In this document: piece after piece, positions 27,457 through 35,415 of the stretch
Layout: each line of letters begins with the position of its first letter
How positions within the stretch are numbered: position 1 is the first letter of the stretch
From: Anaerolineae bacterium
GTDB lineage: Bacteria; Chloroflexota; Anaerolineae; Aggregatilineales; J027
Length of the DNA stretch: 64,000 bases
Direction of reading: 5' to 3'
NCBI GenBank assembly: GCA_021463865.1
Contig: JAJTXY010000008.1
Location: 1-64,000 of the forward strand
Notes under the pieces: model-generated
The model's input: only the letters and a program-made list of their open reading frames with translations
Databases searched by the model: none
Told to the model about the DNA's origin: nothing
Translations under genes and position numbers: made by a program

Positions 27457-29850
27457 CTATCCCAGCAGCTTGCCGAGATTATTCCAGACTTGGAAGACGA
27501 TTCGCTGGGCAAATTCGGGCCAGTTTTCACCGGGCAGGATGGGCGGGAACATCTTGGCCCCCGGTTGGTCAAACACATTGCCATACCCCGTCGTATCCCA
27601 CAGAATATCCGACCCCGGCAGGCCTGCGTCAGTTACTTCTTCACTGGGATCATACCCATTATTTTTGAATTCGTTATCATATACACGATTGTATTCCGAA
27701 TACGGCCCAATGTCCCCAATCTCATTTTCTTCATAGGCTTGATATAGGGACACAATCGCCAACCCGCCGCTTCGATTATTCTCAATGCGGTTGTTATAAA
27801 ACTCGGAGTGGTCAGTTGCCATCACCAAAATACCCGTTCCAACAGGTACATCTCCCACAATGGAACCGGGGGTTGCGTCGTCTTTGCCGCGATTGTTGTC
27901 ATGCACATAGTTATCGTGGACTTTGATATTTTCCGACACCCGCGAATGGAGATTGGGCAGCAAAAATACTAAAATTCCACCGACATTATTCCACGATTCA
28001 TTATTATATACGTCAGCATTCACCGAATTTTCGATTTCAATACCGGTTAGGTTGTCATAAGCCAAATTATTGCGCACCACAATATCCTGCGACTGGCCCA
28101 CATAAATTCCGGCGTCAGTGGCTTGGGTCACAACGGTACATTCCACCAAAACATCATTGCTGCGAACGGGGTACACACCATATAACCCCGTGTTAGCGGT
28201 GAAGAGATGTCGCAAGGTCACGCCGCGCACCCCTTCAACCAACACCCCATTGCCCGTGAAATTACGTGCCACAAAATATTCCATATGAAAATTATTGCCA
28301 GATGCGATCACCCCGTCAGTTAAGTCGCGTACCCCATCACCATCAATATCGCCTTCCAAAATCGGCCAATTCGGAGCGGCATCGCCTTCGGGCCACATTT
28401 TTTCGGGGGATTGAATGGGGCAGCTATCCGGTTCATCCACCATGCCACGCAGGGTGATGTCGCTCAAATCAATCAACACACGCTCTCGATAAATCCCCGG
28501 CGGAACCAAGATGGTATCGCCCGGCACAGCGCAATCTACCGCCTGTTGAATGGTCTGTCCCTCCTGCACCGTCACCGTCTTAGCATCATCATCGCGTTCG
28601 CAATCAGGTCGGTCATTCGGCTCAGACTGCACTTGGGCCAAGACCTCACGGGCCGGGTTGTCCATCGGCTCGACCAGATTTTCCGCGCCAGAGGGTACGC
28701 TAGTCGGAATGATGATATGACCTGTCTCATCAACATAATTTAACCCTTCCCGCATATCTTCGGGGATGGTCTCATCGGTGAGTGAATAAAGGAACGCGAC
28801 AATATCGGCCTTTTCTTGATCGGACAGTGTGAACCCCGGTGCAACAAACCGATCTACTTCCGCCCCTTCAAAACCAACCCCACGCCCCGCACCCTTGCCG
28901 TAAAAATCAATGATGTCTTGTAGTGAGGTATAGTAGCCGTTGTGCATATACGGGCCACTCAGCACGACATTTCGCAGTGTCGGGATCTTGAAAGCATAGG
29001 GCTGACCGTCTGGGAAAGCATCCGCCACACCCCGGTCTTCTATCCCATTATCTGGTACACCAATGACCTTAAAATTTTCATCTACGAATACAGGCAAGGC
29101 ATGACATTCAAAACAGCGTGTCCCCGCCGAACGGAAAATGCCCAAGCCGCGACGCTGTTGGGTGGTCAGTGCATCAAAATTCCCTGCCACATATTGATCA
29201 AACGCCGAATCGTTGCTTACTAAGGTGCGCTCAAACGTCGCAAGGGCGGTAGCGACATTATCCGCCGTGATACCATCCTCAAATAAGCTCTCAAATTGGC
29301 TCTGATAGGCTTCAATCGCTTCTAACTCGGTGACCAATTCCTCAAGGTCTTGGTTCATCTCATTTTCAGCCGTCAGTGGCACAATCAACTGCTCCTCAAG
29401 GCTGCTGGCCCGGCCATCCCAGAAAAATGAGTCGCTATAGGCCACGTTCCACAGCGTCGGCACGTTGCGGGTCAGTGCTTGACCCTCCGGCCCGACTCCA
29501 GTCGTCTGCCCATTGCTAAAGCCCATGTCAGGGTGATGGCAATTGGCACACGCATAATCGTTATTGCCAGACAGCAGCGGATCAAAAAATAATTGATAAC
29601 CCAGATTGGCAATCGCCGGGTCTACTTCACCATTCGGCTGAGGCCATTCACGCTGCAAGCCCGTCCATGACGGCTCAATATTATTGGCCCCCACACCCCA
29701 ATCCGCTTCGGCAATTTTGGCATCTTCCTCAACTGGCAACAAGGCTAACACAACGACAGACAAAATACAGAGGTCAACCAGAATAAATAAAGCCCATGCC
29801 CAACAGGGTAGGCGGCGCTTTTTTATTGTCGGTGATTCATTCGACATCAT
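27457..29850 (-). CDS. Di-haem cytochrome c peroxidase fused to a parallel beta-helix domain
   Basis: Membrane-anchored extracellular protein of 797 residues. One N-terminal helix (WALFILVDLCILSVVVLALL) is followed by a MauG/cytochrome c peroxidase domain: haem sites CANCH (101-105) and CFECH (246-250), the FFWDGRASSLEEQ block, and PYMHNG with Met302 as likely distal ligand. From about residue 420 to 760 the chain has right-handed beta-helix repeats of NosD/pectate-lyase type, beginning VTVQEGQTIQQAVDCA and VPPGIYRERVLIDL and rich in asparagine (YNNESWNNVGG). GGGGGA lies nine bases before the ATG at 29850. It is the last gene of an operon with a methyltransferase and a cytochrome c lipoprotein. 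The beta-helix may bind carbohydrate or position the peroxidase; the substrate is unknown. Confidence 0.85.
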   Translation of the reverse strand: MMSNESPTIKKRRLPCWAWALFILVDLCILSVVVLALLPVEEDAKIAEADWGVGANNIEPSWTGLQREWPQPNGEVDPAIANLGYQLFFDPLLSGNNDYACANCHHPDMGFSNGQTTGVGPEGQALTRNVPTLWNVAYSDSFFWDGRASSLEEQLIVPLTAENEMNQDLEELVTELEAIEAYQSQFESLFEDGITADNVATALATFERTLVSNDSAFDQYVAGNFDALTTQQRRGLGIFRSAGTRCFECHALPVFVDENFKVIGVPDNGIEDRGVADAFPDGQPYAFKIPTLRNVVLSGPYMHNGYYTSLQDIIDFYGKGAGRGVGFEGAEVDRFVAPGFTLSDQEKADIVAFLYSLTDETIPEDMREGLNYVDETGHIIIPTSVPSGAENLVEPMDNPAREVLAQVQSEPNDRPDCERDDDAKTVTVQEGQTIQQAVDCAVPGDTILVPPGIYRERVLIDLSDITLRGMVDEPDSCPIQSPEKMWPEGDAAPNWPILEGDIDGDGVRDLTDGVIASGNNFHMEYFVARNFTGNGVLVEGVRGVTLRHLFTANTGLYGVYPVRSNDVLVECTVVTQATDAGIYVGQSQDIVVRNNLAYDNLTGIEIENSVNADVYNNESWNNVGGILVFLLPNLHSRVSENIKVHDNYVHDNNRGKDDATPGSIVGDVPVGTGILVMATDHSEFYNNRIENNRSGGLAIVSLYQAYEENEIGDIGPYSEYNRVYDNEFKNNGYDPSEEVTDAGLPGSDILWDTTGYGNVFDQPGAKMFPPILPGENWPEFAQRIVFQVWNNLGKLLG

Positions 29851-29880
29851 AAATTCAATTCCCCCTTATGTTTCAAAAAT

Positions 29881-30510
29881 TTATTTAATGGCAAAACCTG
29901 CAATATGCGGCGCAACCGGCCCTTCCGGCATATGGAAATGCTCGATTTGTACCTCACTAAACCCAGCCGCCTCAATCACCGTCCATGTCTCACGGTTAAG
30001 ATTACAGCCATCCCCAAACCACTTCCAAGCAGGGTTGAGAATTCCTTGATAGCGGCGTAAACCCGATCCACGTGGCGCGGCGACATGCTCGAAAAACACG
30101 AATCGCCCACCCGGTTTTAGTACCCGCACGATTTCGGCAAGGATACTGGTCTGATTCGGCACGGAACACAAAACCAACGTGCTGACCACATGATCCACAC
30201 TAGCATCCTCGGCAGGTAATTGTTCCCCGTCCAATTCCCGCAACTCTACCTGAAAGCCTAAACGTTCGGCCTGTTGGCGCAGATAGGAGTGCATATGCGG
30301 GTTTGGCTCAACCCCAATCCAACGAATGCCAGAAGGGAAATAGGCCAAATTGGGGCCAGCCCCGGGACCAATCTCCAAAACCGTTCCTGACATATCCTTA
30401 AATAAGCGGCGTTTGTGAGAAATGGTCAGTTCATCGTCTTGGACTCGTGCCATAAAATAGGCAAACAGGCGTTTCCGCAGGCCGTTTTTCCCTCTCCCTG
30501 CCTGTGTCAT
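29881..30510 (-). CDS. Class I SAM-dependent methyltransferase
   Basis: Soluble enzyme of about 209 residues with the class I methyltransferase fold. Motif I is VLEIGPGAGPNLAYFP, the acidic end of strand 2 is WIGVEPNPHM, and the post-motif segment is DHVVSTLVLCSVPN followed by LKPGGRFVFFEHV. This pattern resembles UbiE-like and phospholipid N-methyltransferase families. I preferred the ATG at 30510, eight bases after AGGGG, to the ATG at 30516. It is sandwiched between two cytochrome genes on one transcript, so a membrane lipid or quinone substrate is possible, but unproven. Confidence 0.82.
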   Translation of the reverse strand: MTQAGRGKNGLRKRLFAYFMARVQDDELTISHKRRLFKDMSGTVLEIGPGAGPNLAYFPSGIRWIGVEPNPHMHSYLRQQAERLGFQVELRELDGEQLPAEDASVDHVVSTLVLCSVPNQTSILAEIVRVLKPGGRFVFFEHVAAPRGSGLRRYQGILNPAWKWFGDGCNLNRETWTVIEAAGFSEVQIEHFHMPEGPVAPHIAGFAIK

Positions 30511-30521
30511 TGTCATTTCCC

Positions 30522-30914
30522 CTAATCTAACGTCATCAGATAGGCCACCAGATAGTTGACATCATCGGACGTTAATTGATTTGCAAAGTTCTGCTGCATC
30601 ATCCCTTCCACGAAATCCGGCACCGTGAAGTTGTTAGGATAGATAATGGACTCGCGGATATAGTCCTCAGCAGAAAGCCCTTCGATACGAGTGCTGGCGC
30701 GGGTGGCTATTCCCTCCAATGATGGCCCAACGACCACACGATCCCCTTTGATAGCATGGCAGGTCGCGCAATGGGTCTTAAAAACCTGCTCCCCGCGTCC
30801 CGCATCTGTATTGGGATCTAGTTGTGATTCTGAATTTCCTCCACTTTTCTTATCCCCACCGCATCCCACCAAAAGGCTTAAACAAAAAATAGTAAGCAAC
30901 AATAATCTACGCAT
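30522..30914 (-). CDS. Cytochrome c lipoprotein
   Basis: Exported protein of 130 residues. The N-terminus is a lipoprotein signal with the lipobox LLVGC (Cys18), followed by a short Gly/Ser linker and a single class I cytochrome c domain with haem site CATCH (49-53) and Met105 or Met106 in EGMMQQNF as distal ligand. It should sit on the outer face of the membrane as an electron carrier, possibly feeding the di-haem peroxidase encoded two genes downstream. I chose the ATG at 30914, which gives the signal peptide; the open frame upstream crosses the pilin terminator region. Confidence 0.87.
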   Translation of the reverse strand: MRRLLLLTIFCLSLLVGCGGDKKSGGNSESQLDPNTDAGRGEQVFKTHCATCHAIKGDRVVVGPSLEGIATRASTRIEGLSAEDYIRESIIYPNNFTVPDFVEGMMQQNFANQLTSDDVNYLVAYLMTLD

Positions 30915-30973
30915 CTTTTCCAGATGCTCCCTCCTTTCCTTTGCGATGGTTATTGTACCGGAGTGTCCATGAG

Positions 30974-31005
30974 AAACAAAAACAGCCCCGGGGTTGCCGA
31001 GGCTG
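30974..31005 (-). terminator. Terminator of the downstream Flp pilin copy
   Basis: CAGCCTCGG pairs with CCGGGGCTG (one G-U) and is followed by TTTTTGTTT on the minus strand. The same sequence recurs at 31283-31314. Confidence 0.88.
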
Positions 31006-31026
31006 CTTTTGATAAGATCGTCAGAA

Positions 31027-31173
31027 TTACAGTGATTGGATGATGCTGGAGAACACATTACCAATAGCTGGGCCGAGCACGACGAGAATGATAATCACGA
31101 CGACGGCGACCAGCACGAGGATCAACGCATATTCGACTAGACCTTGACCTTTTTCACGCGGTAAATACAGCAT
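31027..31173 (-). CDS. Flp/type IVb-like pilin, copy 2
   Basis: Small pilin of 48 residues. After a short basic start with REKGQGLVEYALILV comes a continuous hydrophobic helix and a tail FSSIIQSL. The G-x4-E-Y pattern (GQGLVEYALI) matches class III signal peptides cut by a prepilin peptidase before the hydrophobic helix, as in Flp pilins of tight-adherence systems. The ATG at 31173 follows AGGAGT. The protein is identical to that encoded at 31336-31482. No tad genes are in the window. Confidence 0.85.
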   Translation of the reverse strand: MLYLPREKGQGLVEYALILVLVAVVVIIILVVLGPAIGNVFSSIIQSL

Positions 31174-31282
31174 TGGATATGACTCCTGTTTCAATGAAAT
31201 TGAATGATAGAATAAAGTATACCCCAGACAAAAATTAAAAATCAACGAATATTGTGAATCTTTACGAATCTTTAACACCTCA

Positions 31283-31314
31283 AAACAAAAACAGCCCCGG
31301 GGTTGCCGAGGCTG
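31283..31314 (-). terminator. Terminator of the upstream Flp pilin copy
   Basis: Same hairpin as at 30974-31005 (offset 309 bases), again with TTTTTG following on the minus strand, so each pilin gene is its own transcription unit. Confidence 0.88.
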
Positions 31315-31335
31315 CTTTTGATAAGATCGTCAGAA

Positions 31336-31482
31336 TTACAGTGATTGGATGATGCTGGAGAACACATTACCAATGGCTGGGCCGAGCACGACGAGAATGA
31401 TAATCACGACGACGGCGACCAACACGAGGATCAACGCATACTCAACCAGACCTTGACCTTTTTCACGTGGGAGATACAACAT
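31336..31482 (-). CDS. Flp/type IVb-like pilin, copy 1
   Basis: Encodes the same 48-residue pilin as 31027-31173, residue for residue (MLYLPREKGQGLVEYALILV at the N-terminus). Several third-codon positions differ from the other copy, for example in the codons for EYA and LPR, so the identity is at protein level. A ribosome site (AGGAGC) is about nine bases before the ATG at 31482. Too short to be picked up by a length-based gene search, but the paired copy supports it strongly. Confidence 0.87.
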   Translation of the reverse strand: MLYLPREKGQGLVEYALILVLVAVVVIIILVVLGPAIGNVFSSIIQSL

Positions 31483-31598
31483 GTTGAAATGCTCCTATTG
31501 CATAATTGCTGATGATGAGTTGAGTATACCATCTAGTTTGCGTAAAAATCAATACAATTTTCATGAATATCTTATGAATTTCTTCCAACTAGAGTATT

Positions 31599-33809
31599 TT
31601 ACCCTCCCAACCGCCACGCCAAGGCACTCCAACGCCGTGCCACCTCATTATTATTGACGGCAATCGCAATGGCTTTACGGGTACCAACCAAAACCACCAT
31701 CTTCTTGGCACGGGTGATCGCGGTATACAACAAATTGCGCTGCAACATCATATAGTGCTGCGTCATAATCGGCATAACCACCACTGGGTATTCGGCCCCC
31801 TGACTTTTGTGGACAGAAATAGCGAAGGCATGAACCAATTCATCAGCTTCTAGCCAATCGTACATGACCAAGCGCCCATCAATCATCACATTCAGCACAT
31901 GCTCCTGCATATCAATACTGTGGATGCGTCCAATATCCCCGTTAAAAACCTCTTTTTCATAATTGTTGCGGGTCTGCATCACCTTATCCCCGACCCGGAA
32001 CAACCGCCCCACCAACAATTTTTCAGCTTTGCGTCCGGGGGGATTCAGCCGCTGCTGTAAGGCATCATTGAGCGCATTCACTCCAATTTTGCCCATATAC
32101 ATCGGGGCCAACACTTGAATTTCATCGAGCGGATCGTGCCCAAACTTTTGTGGCACTCGATTCTGCACAATGTCTACCAATAATTGAGCAGCTTCTTGAG
32201 GGTCTTCTTCGGCAAAGAAGAAGAAATCATGGCTGTTGTTGCTGGTATCGGGTGTTTGACCATGATTAATGCGATGGGCATTTTGAATAATCATGCTGCC
32301 CCCCGCCTGCCGAAAAATCGTTTCCAAAACACTCACCGGACAAATCGCACTGCGAATAACATCGCGCAGGACATCGCCTGCCCCCACGCTCGGCAGTTGA
32401 TCTACGTCCCCTACCAACAACAAATGAGTTTCGGGTCGAATCGCTTTCAGCAGGTTATAAAACAGCACCAGATCAATCATCGAGGCTTCATCCACTACCA
32501 CCAAATCAGTGTTAAGCGGGTTATCCTCGTTATAGGTAAATCCCTCAGCCGGGGCGAATCCCAAGAGGCGGTGAATCGTCTGGGCTGGCTGTCCGGTTGC
32601 CTCCGATAAACGTTTGGCAGCCCTTCCGGTGGGGCTGGCGAGTTTAAATTTATGCCCGGTGCTCTCCAAAATGCCGATAATCGTGCGGAGAGTGGTGGTT
32701 TTGCCTGTGCCGGGGCCACCCGTCAAAATCGCCACCTTGTTGGTCAACGCCATATGCACCGCGCGTTTTTGCTGTTCGGAAAGTGACACTCCGCCCTCGC
32801 TGGTGATGTTGGCAATCAACATGTCCCATTTACCCGGCGGCATCAGGCTTAATTTTTGTAGGCGGCTGGTCGGCGTATCCATCATACGATGCAAGCGCGA
32901 AGCAGCCCCTTTCTCGCTGTAATACATCGCCGCGTGGTAGGCAACTTGGGTTGGTGTTTCGGCCTCACCGATAGGCAAATCCTCCAAGAATACCTCGCCT
33001 GAATTGCAGAGCCGATTCAGTGCCTCATCCAGCAACCCCTCCTCAACCTCGAGCAGTTCCGCCGCGACCTTGAGCAGTTCCCCGGTTGGCATAAATACAT
33101 GCCCGTTCTTGGTGGCTTCATTAAGCGCATACACCAAACCTGCCGTCAAACGAGTGGGAGCATAAATCGGCAGGCCCAGTTCGCGTGCCAATTTATCGGC
33201 TGTTTTAAAGCCAACCCCATAGATTTCTTTGACCAGATTATAGGGGTCTTGCTGTACCCGCTGAATTGAATCATCCCCATACGTTTTGTAGATGCGGAGG
33301 GCCAGTGACGTATTGAGGCCGTGTCCTTGTAGAAAGATCATCACTTCTTTGATGGTGCGCTGTTCTTGCCATGCTTTGGCGATCAACCCGGCTTTATGTT
33401 TACCCACCCCCGGCACGTCACGTACTTTTTCTGGCATCCGGTCTAGGACATCTAAGGTCTCCGTACCGAAAAAATCCACGATCTTTTTGGCGGTCTTGTC
33501 CCCCACACCGCGAATCAGGCCGCTGCCTAAATAGCGTTGAATGCCTTCAATGGTCGCAGGTCGCAGTTGGGTGACGGTTTCGGCCTTAAACTGCTGCCCA
33601 TGCACCGGATGATTTGTCCACTGGCCCGTAAAGCGCACCCTTTCGCCCGGTTGCAATTCCGGCATCGTGCCAACCACCGTCATTAAGGTATCTCCCCGCC
33701 GATTGAGAGGGGGTTGATCCGGGGCAAGCCGCAGCACACAGTAGCCTGTGTCGGTGCTGTAGTAGGTGATTCTTTCAATATTGCCTTCAAGCGAATTTTC
33801 GGTAATCAT
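31599..33809 (-). CDS. recD2: RecD2-like ATP-dependent DNA helicase
   Basis: Superfamily 1B 5'-3' helicase of 736 residues. The N-terminal part has the RecD2 OB and helix-hairpin-helix region (SGLIRGVGDKTAKKIVDFFG, VRDVPGVGKHKAGLIAKAWQ). Walker A is GGPGTGKTTT near residue 360; Walker B is DLVVVDEASMIDL; the late motifs include DWLEADELVHAFAISVHKSQ and LLYTAITRAKKMVVLV. No recB or recC is near, as usual for RecD2, which acts alone in DNA repair and resistance to DNA damage. It is transcribed away from the NUDIX gene. Confidence 0.94.
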   Translation of the reverse strand: MITENSLEGNIERITYYSTDTGYCVLRLAPDQPPLNRRGDTLMTVVGTMPELQPGERVRFTGQWTNHPVHGQQFKAETVTQLRPATIEGIQRYLGSGLIRGVGDKTAKKIVDFFGTETLDVLDRMPEKVRDVPGVGKHKAGLIAKAWQEQRTIKEVMIFLQGHGLNTSLALRIYKTYGDDSIQRVQQDPYNLVKEIYGVGFKTADKLARELGLPIYAPTRLTAGLVYALNEATKNGHVFMPTGELLKVAAELLEVEEGLLDEALNRLCNSGEVFLEDLPIGEAETPTQVAYHAAMYYSEKGAASRLHRMMDTPTSRLQKLSLMPPGKWDMLIANITSEGGVSLSEQQKRAVHMALTNKVAILTGGPGTGKTTTLRTIIGILESTGHKFKLASPTGRAAKRLSEATGQPAQTIHRLLGFAPAEGFTYNEDNPLNTDLVVVDEASMIDLVLFYNLLKAIRPETHLLLVGDVDQLPSVGAGDVLRDVIRSAICPVSVLETIFRQAGGSMIIQNAHRINHGQTPDTSNNSHDFFFFAEEDPQEAAQLLVDIVQNRVPQKFGHDPLDEIQVLAPMYMGKIGVNALNDALQQRLNPPGRKAEKLLVGRLFRVGDKVMQTRNNYEKEVFNGDIGRIHSIDMQEHVLNVMIDGRLVMYDWLEADELVHAFAISVHKSQGAEYPVVVMPIMTQHYMMLQRNLLYTAITRAKKMVVLVGTRKAIAIAVNNNEVARRWSALAWRLGG

Positions 33810-33862
33810 GCCTCGTATCCTTGAACCCGTATCCTGTCACATCATAGCTGATGGAACGGGGG

Positions 33863-33890
33863 TTGCGCTATCCCTATCGCCCGTTATAGT
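33863..33890 (+). promoter_or_regulatory. Candidate promoter for the NUDIX-ridA genes
   Basis: TTGCGC at 33863-33868 and TATAGT at 33885-33890 with a 16-base spacer, 33 bases before the NUDIX start. Confidence 0.5.
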
Positions 33891-33922
33891 TGTACCGCAC
33901 TCATATAGTTTTCGGAGTATCC

Positions 33923-34909
33923 ATGTCACAACAATCCTTTGCTGATGGCTATATTAAATGGCTGCGTTCGCATGTCGGGCATCAACTTATTTATCTGGTC
34001 TATACCAATGCTTTTGTATTTGACGAAGAAAACCGCCTGTTGGTTCAAGAACGTTATGATTTTGATTGGGTCAGCGTGCCGGGTGGCGCATTGGAACCGC
34101 ATGAAAGCCTATTAGATTGTGTGCGCCGCGAAACCTTTGAGGAGACAGGAATTGAGTGTACGGTTGAACAATTGATCGGCGTGTACAGCCATCCGCGTTA
34201 CAACCTGCTCTATCCCAATGGCGATCAAGTGCAGCAGTGGGGCGCCGCCTTTGTCTGCCGTGCCGCTTCCAGTGATATAAAGGTGGATGGACGCGAAACG
34301 CTCAAGGCCAGCTTCCGCCCCGTCGAAGAAATCCGCCACCGCCTACCGATTCACTATCAAGAAATGCTGCAATTTATTGAATCCCATCCTAACCAAGCCC
34401 ACGTCGAAGAAGTCTATTTTGGGCCGAATGGTCGTCCTTTTTATTCCACCATGCGCCAATATGTTGGTCAGGCCCAACTCATTTTGCCGGGGGTCTCGGC
34501 AGCAGTTTTTAACGAAAAGGGTGAATTGCTGGTTGCCCATCAGAAAAAACGTAATTTCTGGGACATCCCCGGGGGCCTTGCCGATTTGGATGAAAGCAGT
34601 AGCGCCACCGCCGTCCGTGAAGTTCGAGAAGAAACAGGTCTCGAAGTCCAGCCCATTCGCATCATCAGTGTGTTAAGCGACCCAACCTTGCTCAGTGGCA
34701 CGTTATCTAATGGGGATGAATTTCGCGGGGTAGATTTGGTCTTAGAATGTCGTATCGTTGGGGGTGAAATGCGGCCTGATGGGGTTGAGGTAGATCAGGT
34801 CGCCTTTAAACCCATTGATGAATTGATTGCCCAACCTAATTTGCGCCCCTTTAATCGCCAGCGCTTGTTGGATATTCTTAACCGCGACAACGGGCCATTT
34901 ATCAACTAA
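33923..34909 (+). CDS. Double NUDIX hydrolase
   Basis: Protein of 328 residues with two NUDIX domains in one chain. Box 1 is GGALEPHESLLDCVRRETFE followed by ETGI; box 2 is GGLADLDESSSATAVREVRE followed by ETGL. Both keep the GX5EX7REUXEEXGU pattern with all catalytic glutamates and the arginine, so both sites should be active. The pattern suggests hydrolysis of nucleoside diphosphate derivatives, with different substrates for the two halves possible. The ATG at 33923 follows CGGAG. ridA starts 17 bases downstream, so the two are likely co-transcribed as a metabolite clean-up pair. Confidence 0.9.
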   Translation: MSQQSFADGYIKWLRSHVGHQLIYLVYTNAFVFDEENRLLVQERYDFDWVSVPGGALEPHESLLDCVRRETFEETGIECTVEQLIGVYSHPRYNLLYPNGDQVQQWGAAFVCRAASSDIKVDGRETLKASFRPVEEIRHRLPIHYQEMLQFIESHPNQAHVEEVYFGPNGRPFYSTMRQYVGQAQLILPGVSAAVFNEKGELLVAHQKKRNFWDIPGGLADLDESSSATAVREVREETGLEVQPIRIISVLSDPTLLSGTLSNGDEFRGVDLVLECRIVGGEMRPDGVEVDQVAFKPIDELIAQPNLRPFNRQRLLDILNRDNGPFIN

Positions 34910-34926
34910 TTTGAAAAGGAAAAATC

Positions 34927-35319
34927 ATGATGTCACGCGAAGTCATCAAAACCACCGGAGCGCCACCCGCTTTAGCCGCCTATTCGCAAGGCATTGTCGC
35001 CAGTGGCAAATTTGTCTTCATGGCGGGGCAGTTGGGACTCGACCCCGAAAGTAAACAATTGGTCGAAGGCGGGGTGGAAGCCCAAACCGAACGCGCCATT
35101 CTCAACCTCAAGGCTGTATTGGAAGCCGCTGGGTCGTCGCTAGAAAATGTCGTAAAGGTAACAGTATTTTTGCACAACATCAGCGATTTCGCGGCCATGA
35201 ACAGCGTCTACATTCGTTATTTCCCTGCCAATCCACCCGCTCGTTCGGCGTTTGGTGGCAACGATTTGCCCCTCGGCGGCTTGGTCGAAATTGAATGTAT
35301 CGCCGTCGTGCCTGAATAA
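34927..35319 (+). CDS. ridA: RidA-family enamine/imine deaminase
   Basis: Protein of 130 residues of the RidA (YjgF/UK114) family that hydrolyses reactive enamines such as 2-aminoacrylate to keto acids and ammonia. Family blocks are AYSQGIVASGKFVFMAGQLG, the VVKVTVFLHNISDF strand and PPARSAFGGNDLPLGGLVEI, where the arginine of PARS is the substrate-binding residue. AAGGA precedes two adjacent ATG codons; I used the first. It follows the double NUDIX gene on the same strand. Confidence 0.93.
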   Translation: MMSREVIKTTGAPPALAAYSQGIVASGKFVFMAGQLGLDPESKQLVEGGVEAQTERAILNLKAVLEAAGSSLENVVKVTVFLHNISDFAAMNSVYIRYFPANPPARSAFGGNDLPLGGLVEIECIAVVPE

Positions 35320-35338
35320 AATTGTTGCTGAAAATAAA

Positions 35339-35370
35339 AGCCCCCTCAACCCAAACTGGATCAGGGGGCT
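35339..35370 (-). terminator. Terminator between ridA and the L,D-transpeptidase gene
   Basis: AGCCCCCT (35339-35346) pairs with AGGGGGCT (35363-35370). The T-rich side is on the minus strand, so it mainly serves the L,D-transpeptidase gene but may stop ridA transcripts too. Confidence 0.78.
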
Positions 35371-35415
35371 GCCTACTTCAAGCTAGGCTCAGCACGGCGG
35401 CTTTAGTCCCGTGTT

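Larger units (their letters stand above)
30974..31474 (-). repeat. Tandem duplication of a pilin gene with its terminator
   Basis: Two units offset by 309 bases: 30974 to about 31170 and 31283 to about 31479. Each holds the terminator and the pilin coding region. Differences within the coding part are few and silent; the upstream untranslated parts differ freely. Confidence 0.9.
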
